From Kribbella sp. CA-293567 (lineage in GTDB: Bacteria > Actinomycetota > Actinomycetes > Propionibacteriales > Kribbellaceae): a stretch of DNA of 64,000 nt. The position numbers were made by a program, and so were the translations under genes. The notes beneath the pieces are model-generated. The model was not told where the DNA came from and did no database searches. It was given only the letters and a program-made list of their open reading frames with translations. Position 1 is the stretch's first letter; each line of letters starts with the position of its first letter. Below are positions 24,640 through 33,448 of the stretch, piece by piece. The stretch lies in assembly GCF_027627575.1 (NCBI RefSeq), contig NZ_CP114065.1, forward strand, positions 4,092,001 through 4,156,000. The letters run 5' to 3'.

Positions 24640-24715
24640 AAGTGTTACCCCCGTGACTGGAGAGTTACCCCTTGGTCGAACGTGGGGTAACTCTCCAGTC
24701 GCGGGGGTAACACTT
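24640..24715. repeat. 32-bp-arm inverted repeat (very long hairpin)
   Basis: Arms 24640-24671 and 24684-24715 are complementary over 32 bp with one non-Watson-Crick position and a 12-nt loop (TTGGTCGAACGT). The exception is U-G in plus-strand RNA but A-C in minus-strand RNA. Each arm contains GTTACCCC twice. It lies between the convergent sigma and HAD genes, after a conventional terminator, and ends 13 bp before the HAD stop codon. Confidence 0.9.
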
Positions 24716-24728
24716 TGCTGGGGCAGGC

Positions 24729-25463
24729 TCAGGGGGTGGGCGGATTCCAGCTGTCCAGTAAGGGGATCAGGTCTGCCAGTGTCTGGACGGTCGCGTCCGG
24801 CGTGCCCTCGGTGTGGCCGATCTGGTTGGTCGGGATCGCGCTGTGCGGAATGTGCGCCGCCCGCATGCCGACGTTCTGGGCACCCCAGACGTCGTCGAAG
24901 AGCCGGTCCCCGACGAACAGGCAGCGGGCCGGCTCGGTCACCCCGACCGCCTTCATAGCTGACAGGAACGCCTCCGGGTGCGGCTTGGTCCACGGCACCT
25001 CGCTGGTGTAGACGGCGCCGTCGATCAGGTCGAGCACGCCGTCGCGGGCGAAGATCTCCTCGTGCCGCCGGCGGGACCAGATCGTGTTCGACAACACCCC
25101 GATCCTGAGCCCGCGAGCACGCAACTCGCGCAGCGTCTCGATGGCGTCGGGCGCCAGCTCGGTGTGCGGGTGCCACTGCAGTTCGTACTCCGCGTGCGCC
25201 GCCGGCGTCAGCTCCACCTCGGCGAGCAGGCACACCTCTTCGAGCGTGCTGCTCAGGTGCTCATCGCGGGAGCGCCGCCAGACGGAGTTCTCGGCGGCGA
25301 GGAGCTTGGCGGCCAGCTCGTCGGCGCGTTCCTCGTCGACCAGGCTCGCCACCGACCGCCAGACGGCGTACAGGTCGATGTCGTGCCAGGTCGCCAGCGT
25401 GCCGCCCCAGTCGAACAGGACGGCTTCGATCGGTTCACTCTTCGCGTTCGTCACGGCGGACAC
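24729..25463 (-). CDS. HAD-family hydrolase
   Basis: 244-residue haloacid-dehalogenase-type phosphatase. Motif I is VLFDWGGTL (nucleophile Asp; the usual second Asp position is Gly-Gly-Thr, as in several phosphoglycolate phosphatase-like groups), motif II GVLSNTIWS, motif III Lys in VPWTKPHPEAF, and motif IV FVGDRLFDDVWGA. A helical cap lies between I and II. The substrate is unknown. GTG 25463 is the likely start. It faces the sigma gene across the long hairpin. Confidence 0.85.
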   Translation of the reverse strand: MSAVTNAKSEPIEAVLFDWGGTLATWHDIDLYAVWRSVASLVDEERADELAAKLLAAENSVWRRSRDEHLSSTLEEVCLLAEVELTPAAHAEYELQWHPHTELAPDAIETLRELRARGLRIGVLSNTIWSRRRHEEIFARDGVLDLIDGAVYTSEVPWTKPHPEAFLSAMKAVGVTEPARCLFVGDRLFDDVWGAQNVGMRAAHIPHSAIPTNQIGHTEGTPDATVQTLADLIPLLDSWNPPTP

Positions 25464-25509
25464 CCTGCCAGAGAGCGCCGACAGAACTCACCCGGATTTC
25501 GGCGGCCGG

Positions 25510-26928
25510 TCAGCTGACCTCGGCGATCTTCTGCCGTTTGGCCAGCCGGAGCACGGCGACGGCGTACAGGGCCATGCAGGGCAGGTCGAGCACGAAGACC
25601 GGCCACGGAGCACCGCCCTGATCGGCCCAGCCGCCGAGCTGGCCGACGGCCGCCGGGATCATGAAAGCGACGATGTTGTTGACCGAGTGCAGCGCGATGC
25701 CGCACTCCAGTCCCCCGGTCCGGATCGTCAGCCAGCCGATCACGATCGCGAACAGGAAGATGTCGGCCATCGCCCAGCCGGTGTAGCCGTGACTGAAGAC
25801 GAACGCGATGCTGCTGATCACGAGCGCCGGCCACGGAGTCCGGAAGAGGCGTTTGATCGCTTGGACGACGGCGTTGCCGTCGGTGTCGTCCGGACCGTAG
25901 GAGCCGATCGCCTGGACCAGCCAGCCGCGGAACACGAACTCCTCGGCGGCGGACTGGAACGGCACCAGCAGCAGGATCACCAGCGCAGGCACGACGAAGC
26001 GGGCCCAGCCGACGAAGGAGCCGTCGTCGGCCGGATCGGTGCCGTCACCGACCCCCGGGAAGAGCGCTTCGAAGGCGGCGCCGAGGCCGTAGTTGAGCGC
26101 CAGGTAGCCGACACCGGGCAGGCAGCACAGGAGCATCCAGCGCCAGCGGATCCGGTTCAGCACCGATGCGACGCTCAGAGCCGGGCGGCGCTGGATCCAC
26201 CGGACGGTGAACAGCACCACCGGGGTGAGGATGCCGAGGATCACCAGGTTGACCGCGAGGTCCTCGGTCGGGTTGTCGAACAGCTTGTCCACCGCGGCGG
26301 GCTCGGCGAACTCGCCGGTGACCAGCGCGTGCGCGAGCTCCCAGACCAGCACCACCCCGAGCATCGTGAAGAACGCGCCGACGACGAGCACGACCGTCCC
26401 GATGATCGGCCGCCACCAGCGATGCCGCGGGGTCCGGGCCAGCCGGTGGTACGGCGTACCGGGTGGGGCGGTGGCCGTCGAGGGCTCCTTCATCGCCCAC
26501 TGCTGTGGGTAGCCGCCATACGGCTGCCCGTACGGCGGAGGCCCGTACTGCGGAGGCGGATACGGCACAGGCGGTTGTCCGTACGGCGGCGGCCCGCCGT
26601 ACGGCACTTGCCCGACAGGTGGCCCGTACTGCGGCGCACCCGGCCTCGGCCCGCTGGGCGGTGCGCCGTACGGGGGTGCCGCCGGTAGCTGCCCGTACGG
26701 CGAGGTGCCTGGGGGCACATAGGGCGCGCCTGCTTGTGCCTTTCCAGGAGGCTGCCCCGGCGCCTGCCAGCCCGACGACTGTCCCGGCTCCTGCCACGGC
26801 CAAGGCGGCTGCTGACCTGGCTGCTGCGCCGCAGGAGAGTCGACCGGCCGCCGGCCGTCCGGGGTGTTGGCGGAATCGGCGGGAGGCTGGGCATCGCCCG
26901 CAGGGGGCGGGTCCTGGTGGGGTGCCAT
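25510..26928 (-). CDS. CPBP-family intramembrane glutamic endopeptidase with a Pro/Gly/Tyr-rich N-terminus
   Basis: 472-residue protein in two parts. Residues 1-150 are low-complexity, with repeated PYGxPP/QYGPP-type elements and no charge clusters. The remainder has about eight membrane helices with the CPBP/Rce1 motifs: AAEEFVFRGWL (Glu-Glu-x3-Arg, near residue 328), FVFSHGYTGW, and ALHSVNNIVAF (His-x3-Asn). The family cleaves or processes peptides within the membrane. The disordered N-terminus resembles those on other actinobacterial membrane proteins and may bind partners. ATG 26928 is divergent from the MFS gene, 56 bp away. Confidence 0.88.
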   Translation of the reverse strand: MAPHQDPPPAGDAQPPADSANTPDGRRPVDSPAAQQPGQQPPWPWQEPGQSSGWQAPGQPPGKAQAGAPYVPPGTSPYGQLPAAPPYGAPPSGPRPGAPQYGPPVGQVPYGGPPPYGQPPVPYPPPQYGPPPYGQPYGGYPQQWAMKEPSTATAPPGTPYHRLARTPRHRWWRPIIGTVVLVVGAFFTMLGVVLVWELAHALVTGEFAEPAAVDKLFDNPTEDLAVNLVILGILTPVVLFTVRWIQRRPALSVASVLNRIRWRWMLLCCLPGVGYLALNYGLGAAFEALFPGVGDGTDPADDGSFVGWARFVVPALVILLLVPFQSAAEEFVFRGWLVQAIGSYGPDDTDGNAVVQAIKRLFRTPWPALVISSIAFVFSHGYTGWAMADIFLFAIVIGWLTIRTGGLECGIALHSVNNIVAFMIPAAVGQLGGWADQGGAPWPVFVLDLPCMALYAVAVLRLAKRQKIAEVS

Positions 26929-26984
26929 GAAAAGACTCTATGAGGTCGGGGGTGAACAAGGGTGCGGACTGGCATGCTTCGGGC

Positions 26985-28298
26985 ATGAGTGGTGTGGGGG
27001 TTCGGGTGGGGTACTCGCTGGGATCGGTCGCGACCGGCTCCTTCGGGACGGTGCCGGGGTTGCTGCTGCTGCCCTACCTCACCGACACGCTGGGGATCGC
27101 GGCGGTGGCCGCCGGCGCGATCGTCTTGTTGCCGAAGGCACTGGACGTGGTGCTCAACCCGGTCGCCGGCCGGATCTCCGATCGGCATCGGTCCCCACAG
27201 GGGCCGCGGAGACCGTTCCTGCTCCGCGGCGGCCTGGCACTGGCGACCTGCTTCGCGCTGCTCTTCGCCGCTCCCGATCTCGACTCGCGCGCTCTCGACG
27301 CGGCTTGGGTGGTGCTCGCCTTCGCCGGCTGCGCGACGGCGTACGCGTTCTTCCAGGTGCCGTACGTCGCGATGCCCGCCGAGATCACCGACGACTACGC
27401 CGATCGCACCCGGCTGATGACCTGGCGGGTCGCCGTCCTGACCATCGCGATCCTGATCAGCGGCGGCAGCGCACCTGTCATCCGCGACGCGATCGGTGGC
27501 CGGGACGGCTACCGCGTGATGGGCCTGGCCGTCGCCGTCCTGCTCGCCATCGGCACACTCGGCGCGTACTACGGCACCCGCAACGCCCCGATCGGCGTTC
27601 CGCGCGAGACGACCGGCACCCTGGGTGAGCAGCTCCGCGTGGTCGCCCAGGCCGCCGACTTCCGCCGCCTCCTCACCACTCTCGTCCTGCAGGCCCTCGC
27701 GCTCGGCTCGATGCTGGCCGGGATCGACTACCTGGCCCGCTACGTACTGCGAGATCCCGGCGCCGCCAGTATCGGCTTCGTCTGCGTCGTCGGACCCGCG
27801 TTGCTGGTCAGCCCGCTCTGGCTTGCCATAGGCAACAAACTCGGCAAGAAAGCGGGCTTCGTCATCGCGTCCGCGGTGCTCGGCCTCGGCGCTGTTTCGC
27901 TGGCCACGGTGCAGCACGTGCCGATCTGGTGCGTCTATCTCGTCCTTGCGATCGTGGGAATCGGCTTCACCGGCGTCCAGGTGTTCCCGCTCGCCATGCT
28001 GCCTGACGTGGCTGCTGTGGACGCGGCCCGCAGCGGGGTTCGCCGGGCGGGCGTCTTCACCGGCATCTGGACCGCCGGCGAGACTCTCGGACTCGCGCTG
28101 GGACCCGGCCTCTACGCCGTGGTGCTGGCTGCCGGCGGCTACGTCTCCTCTACGACCCGCGATGCCGTCCAACCTGATTCGGCGCTGACCGCGATCGTGG
28201 CCGGACTGTCCGTGGTCCCTGCTTTGCTGATTGCCGTCAGCTTCGTTCCCCTGTTGCGTTACCGGCTGACCGCCGACGAGGTTCTGGAGGCCCGATGA
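26985..28298 (+). CDS. MFS transporter (GPH/sugar:cation-like)
   Basis: 437-residue transporter with 12 predicted membrane helices. The loop after helix 2 carries DVVLNPVAGRISDRHRSPQGPRRP, the motif of the glycoside-pentoside-hexuronide symporter group (MelB-like), and FFQVPYVAMPAEITDDYADRTRL matches the same family. Substrate unknown. ATG 26985 is the start; the frame is open to 26940 but without a ribosome-binding site. Its stop overlaps the ATG of the PLP decarboxylase gene (ATGA), so transporter and enzyme are made together and may handle the same amino acid, amine or lipid-derived substrate. Confidence 0.88.
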   Translation: MSGVGVRVGYSLGSVATGSFGTVPGLLLLPYLTDTLGIAAVAAGAIVLLPKALDVVLNPVAGRISDRHRSPQGPRRPFLLRGGLALATCFALLFAAPDLDSRALDAAWVVLAFAGCATAYAFFQVPYVAMPAEITDDYADRTRLMTWRVAVLTIAILISGGSAPVIRDAIGGRDGYRVMGLAVAVLLAIGTLGAYYGTRNAPIGVPRETTGTLGEQLRVVAQAADFRRLLTTLVLQALALGSMLAGIDYLARYVLRDPGAASIGFVCVVGPALLVSPLWLAIGNKLGKKAGFVIASAVLGLGAVSLATVQHVPIWCVYLVLAIVGIGFTGVQVFPLAMLPDVAAVDAARSGVRRAGVFTGIWTAGETLGLALGPGLYAVVLAAGGYVSSTTRDAVQPDSALTAIVAGLSVVPALLIAVSFVPLLRYRLTADEVLEAR

Positions 28299-29716
28299 GC
28301 GACGTACTGGCCCGGCTGCGTGCCCTGCAGCAAGGCGATCTGCCGACCCATGGCGGCCAAACCCTGGCCTATGTCTACGACTCCGGCCTGGCCGAGGCAG
28401 ACGAGATCGGCCGCCGGGCCCTCGCGCAGTACGGCGCGACGAACGGTCTCGACCCGACCGCGTTTCCCAGCCTGCGCACCTTGGAGAACGAACTGGTGGC
28501 CTGGGCGGCCCGCTTGCTGCAAGGTGATGGCGCCGTCGGCACGGTGACCTCGGGCGGCACCGAGTCGATCCTGCTGGCAGTCCAGGCTGCACGGGACGCC
28601 GCCACGGTCAGCGGCCATGCAGGCGGTCAGCAACCCAGCATGGTGCTGCCTTCCACAGCGCATGCCGCGTTCCACAAGGCCGCCCACTACTTCGGTGTCC
28701 GCGCGGTGATGGTCGATGTCGACCCGGTGACCTTCCAGGCCGATCCGGCCGCGATGGCAGCGGCCTGCGACGACACCACGGTGCTGGTGGTGGCCAGCGC
28801 CCCGTCGTACGCGCACGGTGTCGTCGACCCGATTCCGGAGCTCGCCCAACTGGCCGCGGAGCGCGGCATTCGCTGTCACGTCGATGCCTGCATCGGCGGG
28901 TGGGTTTTGCCCTACCTGCGAGCCGATGGGGTCGACGTCGCGCCGTTCGACTTCGCCGTACCGGGGGTGACGAGCATCTCGGTCGACCTGCACAAGTACG
29001 CGTACACCCCGAAGGGCGCGTCGATCCTGCTGCACCGCACTCCCGCGCTGCGCCGGCCGCAGTACTTCGCCCATGCCGACTGGCCGGGCTACACGATGCT
29101 GAACTCGACCACCCAGTCGACCAAGTCGGGTGCTCCCCTCGCCGCGGCTTGGGCAGTCGTGCACCACATCGGGGACGAGGGCTACCAACGCCTCGCCCGG
29201 ACGTCGTACGACGCGACGCTGCGGCTGGCCGAAGCGGCCGCGAAGGTGGAAGGCCTGACGGTGCTCGCCCGCCCGGCGACGACGCTGCTCGCTCTTCGCA
29301 GCGACGAGCGTGCCGACGTCTTCACGATCGCGGACGAACTGACGGCACTCGGCTGGTTCGTTCAGCCACAACTGAGTTTCCGCGATCAACCTGCCTCCCT
29401 GCACCTCTCGATGAGCGCGGCGACGGCAGCGGGCCTCGACGACCTGATCGCGGCCTTGACGCAGGCCGTCGCCGCGGCCCAAGCCGCGGGGCCGGTCCAG
29501 ATCGCGCCCGAACTCGCCGAAGCCGCCAAGGCGCTGGACCCGGCGCTGCTCGACGACGACGCGTTCGACGGACTGCTCCAGCTGGCCGGGCTCGGAACGG
29601 GTGAGACGCTGCCCGACCGGATGGCCCCGGTCAACGCGCTGCTCGACGTGGCTCCCCCACGCCTGCGCGAGGCCCTGCTGATCGCCTTCCTCGACCGCCT
29701 GATGCGCCCCGCCTGA
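28295..29716 (+). CDS. PLP-dependent decarboxylase / sphingosine-1-phosphate lyase-like enzyme
   Basis: 473-residue fold-type I PLP enzyme of the group II decarboxylase family. It has the substrate-loop motif GTVTSGGTESILLA, the cofactor Asp region RCHVDACIGGWVLPYL, and the Schiff-base lysine in SVDLHKYAYTPKGAS (Lys234). The pattern FPSLRTLENELV and YTPKGASILLHR are typical of bacterial S1P lyase-like proteins rather than glutamate decarboxylase. The reaction (C-C lyase on a phosphorylated amino alcohol, or a decarboxylation) cannot be fixed from sequence. It is coupled to the preceding MFS gene by a four-base overlap. Confidence 0.87.
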   Translation: MSDVLARLRALQQGDLPTHGGQTLAYVYDSGLAEADEIGRRALAQYGATNGLDPTAFPSLRTLENELVAWAARLLQGDGAVGTVTSGGTESILLAVQAARDAATVSGHAGGQQPSMVLPSTAHAAFHKAAHYFGVRAVMVDVDPVTFQADPAAMAAACDDTTVLVVASAPSYAHGVVDPIPELAQLAAERGIRCHVDACIGGWVLPYLRADGVDVAPFDFAVPGVTSISVDLHKYAYTPKGASILLHRTPALRRPQYFAHADWPGYTMLNSTTQSTKSGAPLAAAWAVVHHIGDEGYQRLARTSYDATLRLAEAAAKVEGLTVLARPATTLLALRSDERADVFTIADELTALGWFVQPQLSFRDQPASLHLSMSAATAAGLDDLIAALTQAVAAAQAAGPVQIAPELAEAAKALDPALLDDDAFDGLLQLAGLGTGETLPDRMAPVNALLDVAPPRLREALLIAFLDRLMRPA

Positions 29717-29780
29717 GCCGCGGCGGCAACGCCTGTTGCATGCTTGGCCGACCTTTGTGAAGACCTGGAGGAGACCCTCG

Positions 29781-30749
29781 ATGGTGACCGATCCGACCGC
29801 CGGACCGACCGCGACGACGCGCGCCCTGCCCCAGTCGGTGCTGACGCCGCTCACCGGGTCGGCGATCTTCCTGGTGGTCCGGATCGAGGCCGGCGGCGAG
29901 GAACAGGCCCGCGGACTGCTCGAGCGCGTCACCGGGCTCACCCGGTCGGTCGGTTTCCGGGTCCCGGCCGGCAACCTGTCCTGCGTCACCAGCATCGGCT
30001 CGGACGCCTGGGACCGCTTGTTCGGCGGACCGAGGCCGGCAGCGCTGCACCCGTTCGTCGAAGTGCAAGGCGTCAAGCACAGGGCGGTGGCGACCGCAGG
30101 TGACCTGTTGTTCCACATCCGGGCCGGCCAGCTGGACATGTGCTTCGAGCTCGCGCAGCAGATCATGAAACAGCTCGACGGCGCCGCGACCGTGGTCGAC
30201 GAGGTGCACGGCTTCAAGTACTTCGAGATGCGCGACTTGCTCGGCTTCGTGGACGGCACCGAGAACCCGAGCGGTACGGCAGCCGACGAGGCCGTCCTGG
30301 TCGGTGTGGAGGATCCGGCGTTCGCCGGTGGCAGCTACGTGATCGTGCAGAAGTACCTGCACGATCTGAAAGCCTGGAACGCGCTCACCGTCGAGCAGCA
30401 GGAGCGGGTGATCGGCCGGACCAAGCTCGAGGACATCGAACTGTCCGACGAAGTCAAACCGGACAACTCTCACATCGCGCTCACGGTGATCGAGGACGAG
30501 GACGGCAACGAGCTGCAGATCCTGCGCGACAACATGCCGTTCGGCACCGTCGGCAGCCAGGAGTTCGGCACCTACTTCATCGGCTACGCCAAGGATCCCG
30601 GCGTCACCGAGCTGATGCTGCGCCGGATGTTCCTCGGTGAGCCCGAGGGCAACTACGACCGCATCCTCGACTTCTCCACCGCCGTCACCGGCACGCTCTT
30701 CTACACCCCGACTGCGGACTTCCTGGACGAGCTGCCCCCGGCGCCCTGA
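29781..30749 (+). CDS. Dyp-type (dye-decolourising) heme peroxidase
   Basis: 322-residue B-type DyP peroxidase using H2O2 to oxidise dyes, phenolics or Mn. Conserved features are the catalytic-Asp motif GFVDGTENPSG (about 155-165), the proximal heme-ligand His231 in PDNSHIAL and the distal Arg249 in LQILRDNMPFG. No signal peptide or Tat motif, so it is cytosolic or encapsulin-loaded; no encapsulin gene is in the window and no encapsulin-targeting tail is obvious (the C-terminus is LDELPPAP). ATG 29781 has GGAGGAG seven bases upstream. Confidence 0.93.
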   Translation: MVTDPTAGPTATTRALPQSVLTPLTGSAIFLVVRIEAGGEEQARGLLERVTGLTRSVGFRVPAGNLSCVTSIGSDAWDRLFGGPRPAALHPFVEVQGVKHRAVATAGDLLFHIRAGQLDMCFELAQQIMKQLDGAATVVDEVHGFKYFEMRDLLGFVDGTENPSGTAADEAVLVGVEDPAFAGGSYVIVQKYLHDLKAWNALTVEQQERVIGRTKLEDIELSDEVKPDNSHIALTVIEDEDGNELQILRDNMPFGTVGSQEFGTYFIGYAKDPGVTELMLRRMFLGEPEGNYDRILDFSTAVTGTLFYTPTADFLDELPPAP

Positions 30750-30778
30750 CCACCGCACGCCGTTCGGCCGGGAGAACG

Positions 30779-31738
30779 TCAGTTGTCGCCGCGGAAGATC
30801 TCGTTCTCCGGCGCTGTGCCCCAGCGGAACCACAGAGGGTCGGCGTAGCCACCGGGGAGTTGCCCGCGCAGTTCGATCGGGGTCTTCGCGCCGTTGGCGT
30901 GGCCGATGGCGTAGAGGTAGGCCGACTCGGTGTCCCCGTCGATGGCGACCACCACCTCCCCGAGGCTGCACGACTGCGCGACGAGGGACTCGAAACCCTG
31001 CCAGGTCTTCGACCGGACCATCGTGACGACCGGCTTCAGTGCCGCCGTGGTCGGGATCCGGATGGTGTAGAGCGCCCCGCCGCGGGTGTTGGCGAGGAAC
31101 GTGTCGAACGAGTAGTTCTTGCTGATCATCGCGATCGACTTGAGTGACGCGAAGCCGGGAGCCGATTCTGCCTTGCGCCAGACTCCGGCCGGATCGATCG
31201 TCCAGCGGTGCAGAACGCCGTCGTCGTGCACCGCGTAGACACTGCGGCGAAGTGGCATGGTGAAGTTCGGCGACTGCCATTGGACCTGCTCCAGCAGCCT
31301 GAAGCCGTCCCAGCCGCCACCGATCCGCTTGCGTTGCCGAGGCGGTACAGCGGGACCGTCGGTGCTCGCGGTCGAGTAGGCGATCTCGTACATGACGCCT
31401 TGCTGCACCGCCAGACCCGCCGAGTACCCGTCGTTCGCAACCCCCGGCTCATAGGTGAAGTAACTCTGCAGCGCAGGCCGGCCACCGACCGGGTAGACAC
31501 CGGTCGTGGACCTGGTCTCCGTCACGGTGACCGGCTTCGTCGCCCTCACCTCGCGCAGGATGTGCTGGTCGCCGGTCAAGGATCCCAGGTTCACGCTGCA
31601 GGCGAGGGCGGCTGCGGTCGACCCCTCCGCGACCGTGCCTGCCGCCCTCGCCACGCCAGGTGTGAGTCCAGCGACCAGCAGTGTCAGCCCCAGTACCGCG
31701 GAAGTACCCCGAACGCGCCTTCGTCCAACAGCGATCAT
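30779..31738 (-). CDS. secreted protein of unknown function
   Basis: 319-residue protein with a Sec signal peptide (basic GRRRVRGTS, hydrophobic LGLTLLVAGL, cleavage near GVARA-AG at about residue 33). The mature part is beta-rich, with repeats such as GGWDGFRLL, DDGVLHRWTIDPAG and GGALYTIRIP that resemble tachylectin/beta-propeller blades binding sugars. That fold assignment is tentative. Two or three cysteines (one near residue 47, one near 257) could form a disulfide. It converges with the DyP gene and is divergent from the DNA ligase gene. Confidence 0.75.
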   Translation of the reverse strand: MIAVGRRRVRGTSAVLGLTLLVAGLTPGVARAAGTVAEGSTAAALACSVNLGSLTGDQHILREVRATKPVTVTETRSTTGVYPVGGRPALQSYFTYEPGVANDGYSAGLAVQQGVMYEIAYSTASTDGPAVPPRQRKRIGGGWDGFRLLEQVQWQSPNFTMPLRRSVYAVHDDGVLHRWTIDPAGVWRKAESAPGFASLKSIAMISKNYSFDTFLANTRGGALYTIRIPTTAALKPVVTMVRSKTWQGFESLVAQSCSLGEVVVAIDGDTESAYLYAIGHANGAKTPIELRGQLPGGYADPLWFRWGTAPENEIFRGDN

Positions 31739-31900
31739 CGTCGTTGTCCTTCCGGATCAGAACTGGTCCAGACCTGTGGCCAGTATCGAACCTGTCGATG
31801 GGCTAGATGCGCCGGGCGCGGGAAAAGTTGCGGCGTCGAGGGCGATTCTTGATCTTCGCGGCCGGCGGAAACTGTCGGTGCGGTGGGCGAGACTGGGGTC

Positions 31901-33448
31901 ATGTTGCTCGCTGATGTGGTCGCCACTTCGACGTCGCTGAGTCAGACCAGGTCGCGCCGCGCCAAGGCCGACCTGATCGCGACCCTGCTCACCACCGCGA
32001 CCGAGGCGGCGGAGACCGAGATCGTCGTGACCTACTTGTCCGGTGAGCTGCGGCAACGGCGTACCGGGGTGGGCTGGCGGACGCTCGCCGACGCGCCGGC
32101 CCCCGCCGAGTCACCGTCGCTGACGATCGAGGAGGTCGACCAGGCGTTCGCCGAGCTGTCGGCGTTTGCCGGCGCGGGGTCGCAGGGCAGGCGGCGGGCG
32201 GCCGTCGACGCGCTGTTCGCGCGGGCGACGGAGGACGAGCAACGGTTCCTGCGACTGCTGGTGAGCGGAGAGCTGCGGCAGGGCGCGCTCGACGGGGTGA
32301 TGGCCGACGCCGTGGGCAAGGCGACCGGGATTCCGCTGGAGAAGATCCGGGCAGCGACGATGCTGCGCGGAGCCGCCGCGCCGGTCGCGGTCGCGGTGCT
32401 GACCGAAGGTGAGGCCGGGCTGGAGCAGTTCGGCCTCGAGGTCGGGCGCGGCGTGCAGCCGATGCTGGCGCAGTCCGCGACGGGTATCGCGGAGGCGCTG
32501 GCGAAGACCGGCACGCCGGCAGCGATCGAGTGGAAGCTCGACGGCATCCGGATCCAGGTGCATCGCGACGGCGACCAGGTCGTCGTCTACACCCGCACGC
32601 TGGACGACATCACCAGCAGGGTGCCCGAGGTGGCCGACGCGGTGCTCGCGTTGAAGGCGGACAAGATCGTGCTCGACGGCGAGCTGATCGCCCTCCGGCC
32701 GGACGGCCGCCCGGAGGCTTTCCAGGTGACGGGTTCGCGGACCGCGACCCGCGCCGCGACCGGTCCCGAGACGGTTCCGCTGACGCCGTACTTCTTCGAC
32801 ATCCTGCATCTCGACGGGCACGACCTGCTCGGGCTCGACTCCACCGAGCGGCACGAGTGGCTGAGCACGGTGGTGCCCGAGGAGCGCCGGATCCCGCGGT
32901 TCGTGACCGCGGACGCCGAGGCCGGCGAGGCGTTCTTCACCGACGCGGTCCGGCGCGGCCACGAGGGCGTGATGGTCAAGTCGTTGGCGGTGCCCTACGA
33001 GGCGGGGCGGCGCGGATCGGGGTGGGTGAAGGTCAAGCAGACGCACACCCTCGACCTGATCGTGCTCGCGGCGGAGTGGGGGCACGGCCGGCGTACGGGG
33101 TGGCTGTCGAACCTGCACCTCGGGGCGCGGGACGAGGAGACCGGCGAGTTCGTGATGCTGGGCAAGACCTTCAAGGGGCTGACCGACGAGCTGCTGCGCT
33201 GGCAGACCGCCAGGTTCCAGGAGCTCGAGGCCGGCCGCGACGAGTCCACGGTGTACCTGCGGCCGGAGGTGGTCGTCGAGATCGCGTTCGACGGGGTGCA
33301 GACCTCCCCGCGGTACCCGGCCGGCATGGCGCTGCGGTTCGCGCGCGTGCTGCGGTACCGCGAGGACAAGACCCCGGCGCAGGTCGACACCGTGCAGGCA
33401 GTCCGCGCGATCCACCAACCTACCGAAGGACCGACCGATGACGAGTGA
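31901..33448 (+). CDS. ATP-dependent DNA ligase (LigB-type)
   Basis: 515-residue DNA ligase distinct from the NAD-dependent housekeeping LigA. An N-terminal helical DNA-binding domain (about 1-190) precedes the nucleotidyltransferase core: motif I EWKLDGIRIQVH with the adenylated Lys212, motif III YFFDILHLDG, motif IV EGVMVKSL, motif V SGWVKVKQTHTLDLIV. An OB-fold follows, with motif VI as SPRYPAGMALRFARVLRYREDK. Domain order matches mycobacterial LigB. The role is probably repair. ATG 31901 is the start; GTG 31883 is possible. Its 3' end overlaps the following methyltransferase gene by 11 bp. Confidence 0.93.
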   Translation: MLLADVVATSTSLSQTRSRRAKADLIATLLTTATEAAETEIVVTYLSGELRQRRTGVGWRTLADAPAPAESPSLTIEEVDQAFAELSAFAGAGSQGRRRAAVDALFARATEDEQRFLRLLVSGELRQGALDGVMADAVGKATGIPLEKIRAATMLRGAAAPVAVAVLTEGEAGLEQFGLEVGRGVQPMLAQSATGIAEALAKTGTPAAIEWKLDGIRIQVHRDGDQVVVYTRTLDDITSRVPEVADAVLALKADKIVLDGELIALRPDGRPEAFQVTGSRTATRAATGPETVPLTPYFFDILHLDGHDLLGLDSTERHEWLSTVVPEERRIPRFVTADAEAGEAFFTDAVRRGHEGVMVKSLAVPYEAGRRGSGWVKVKQTHTLDLIVLAAEWGHGRRTGWLSNLHLGARDEETGEFVMLGKTFKGLTDELLRWQTARFQELEAGRDESTVYLRPEVVVEIAFDGVQTSPRYPAGMALRFARVLRYREDKTPAQVDTVQAVRAIHQPTEGPTDDE

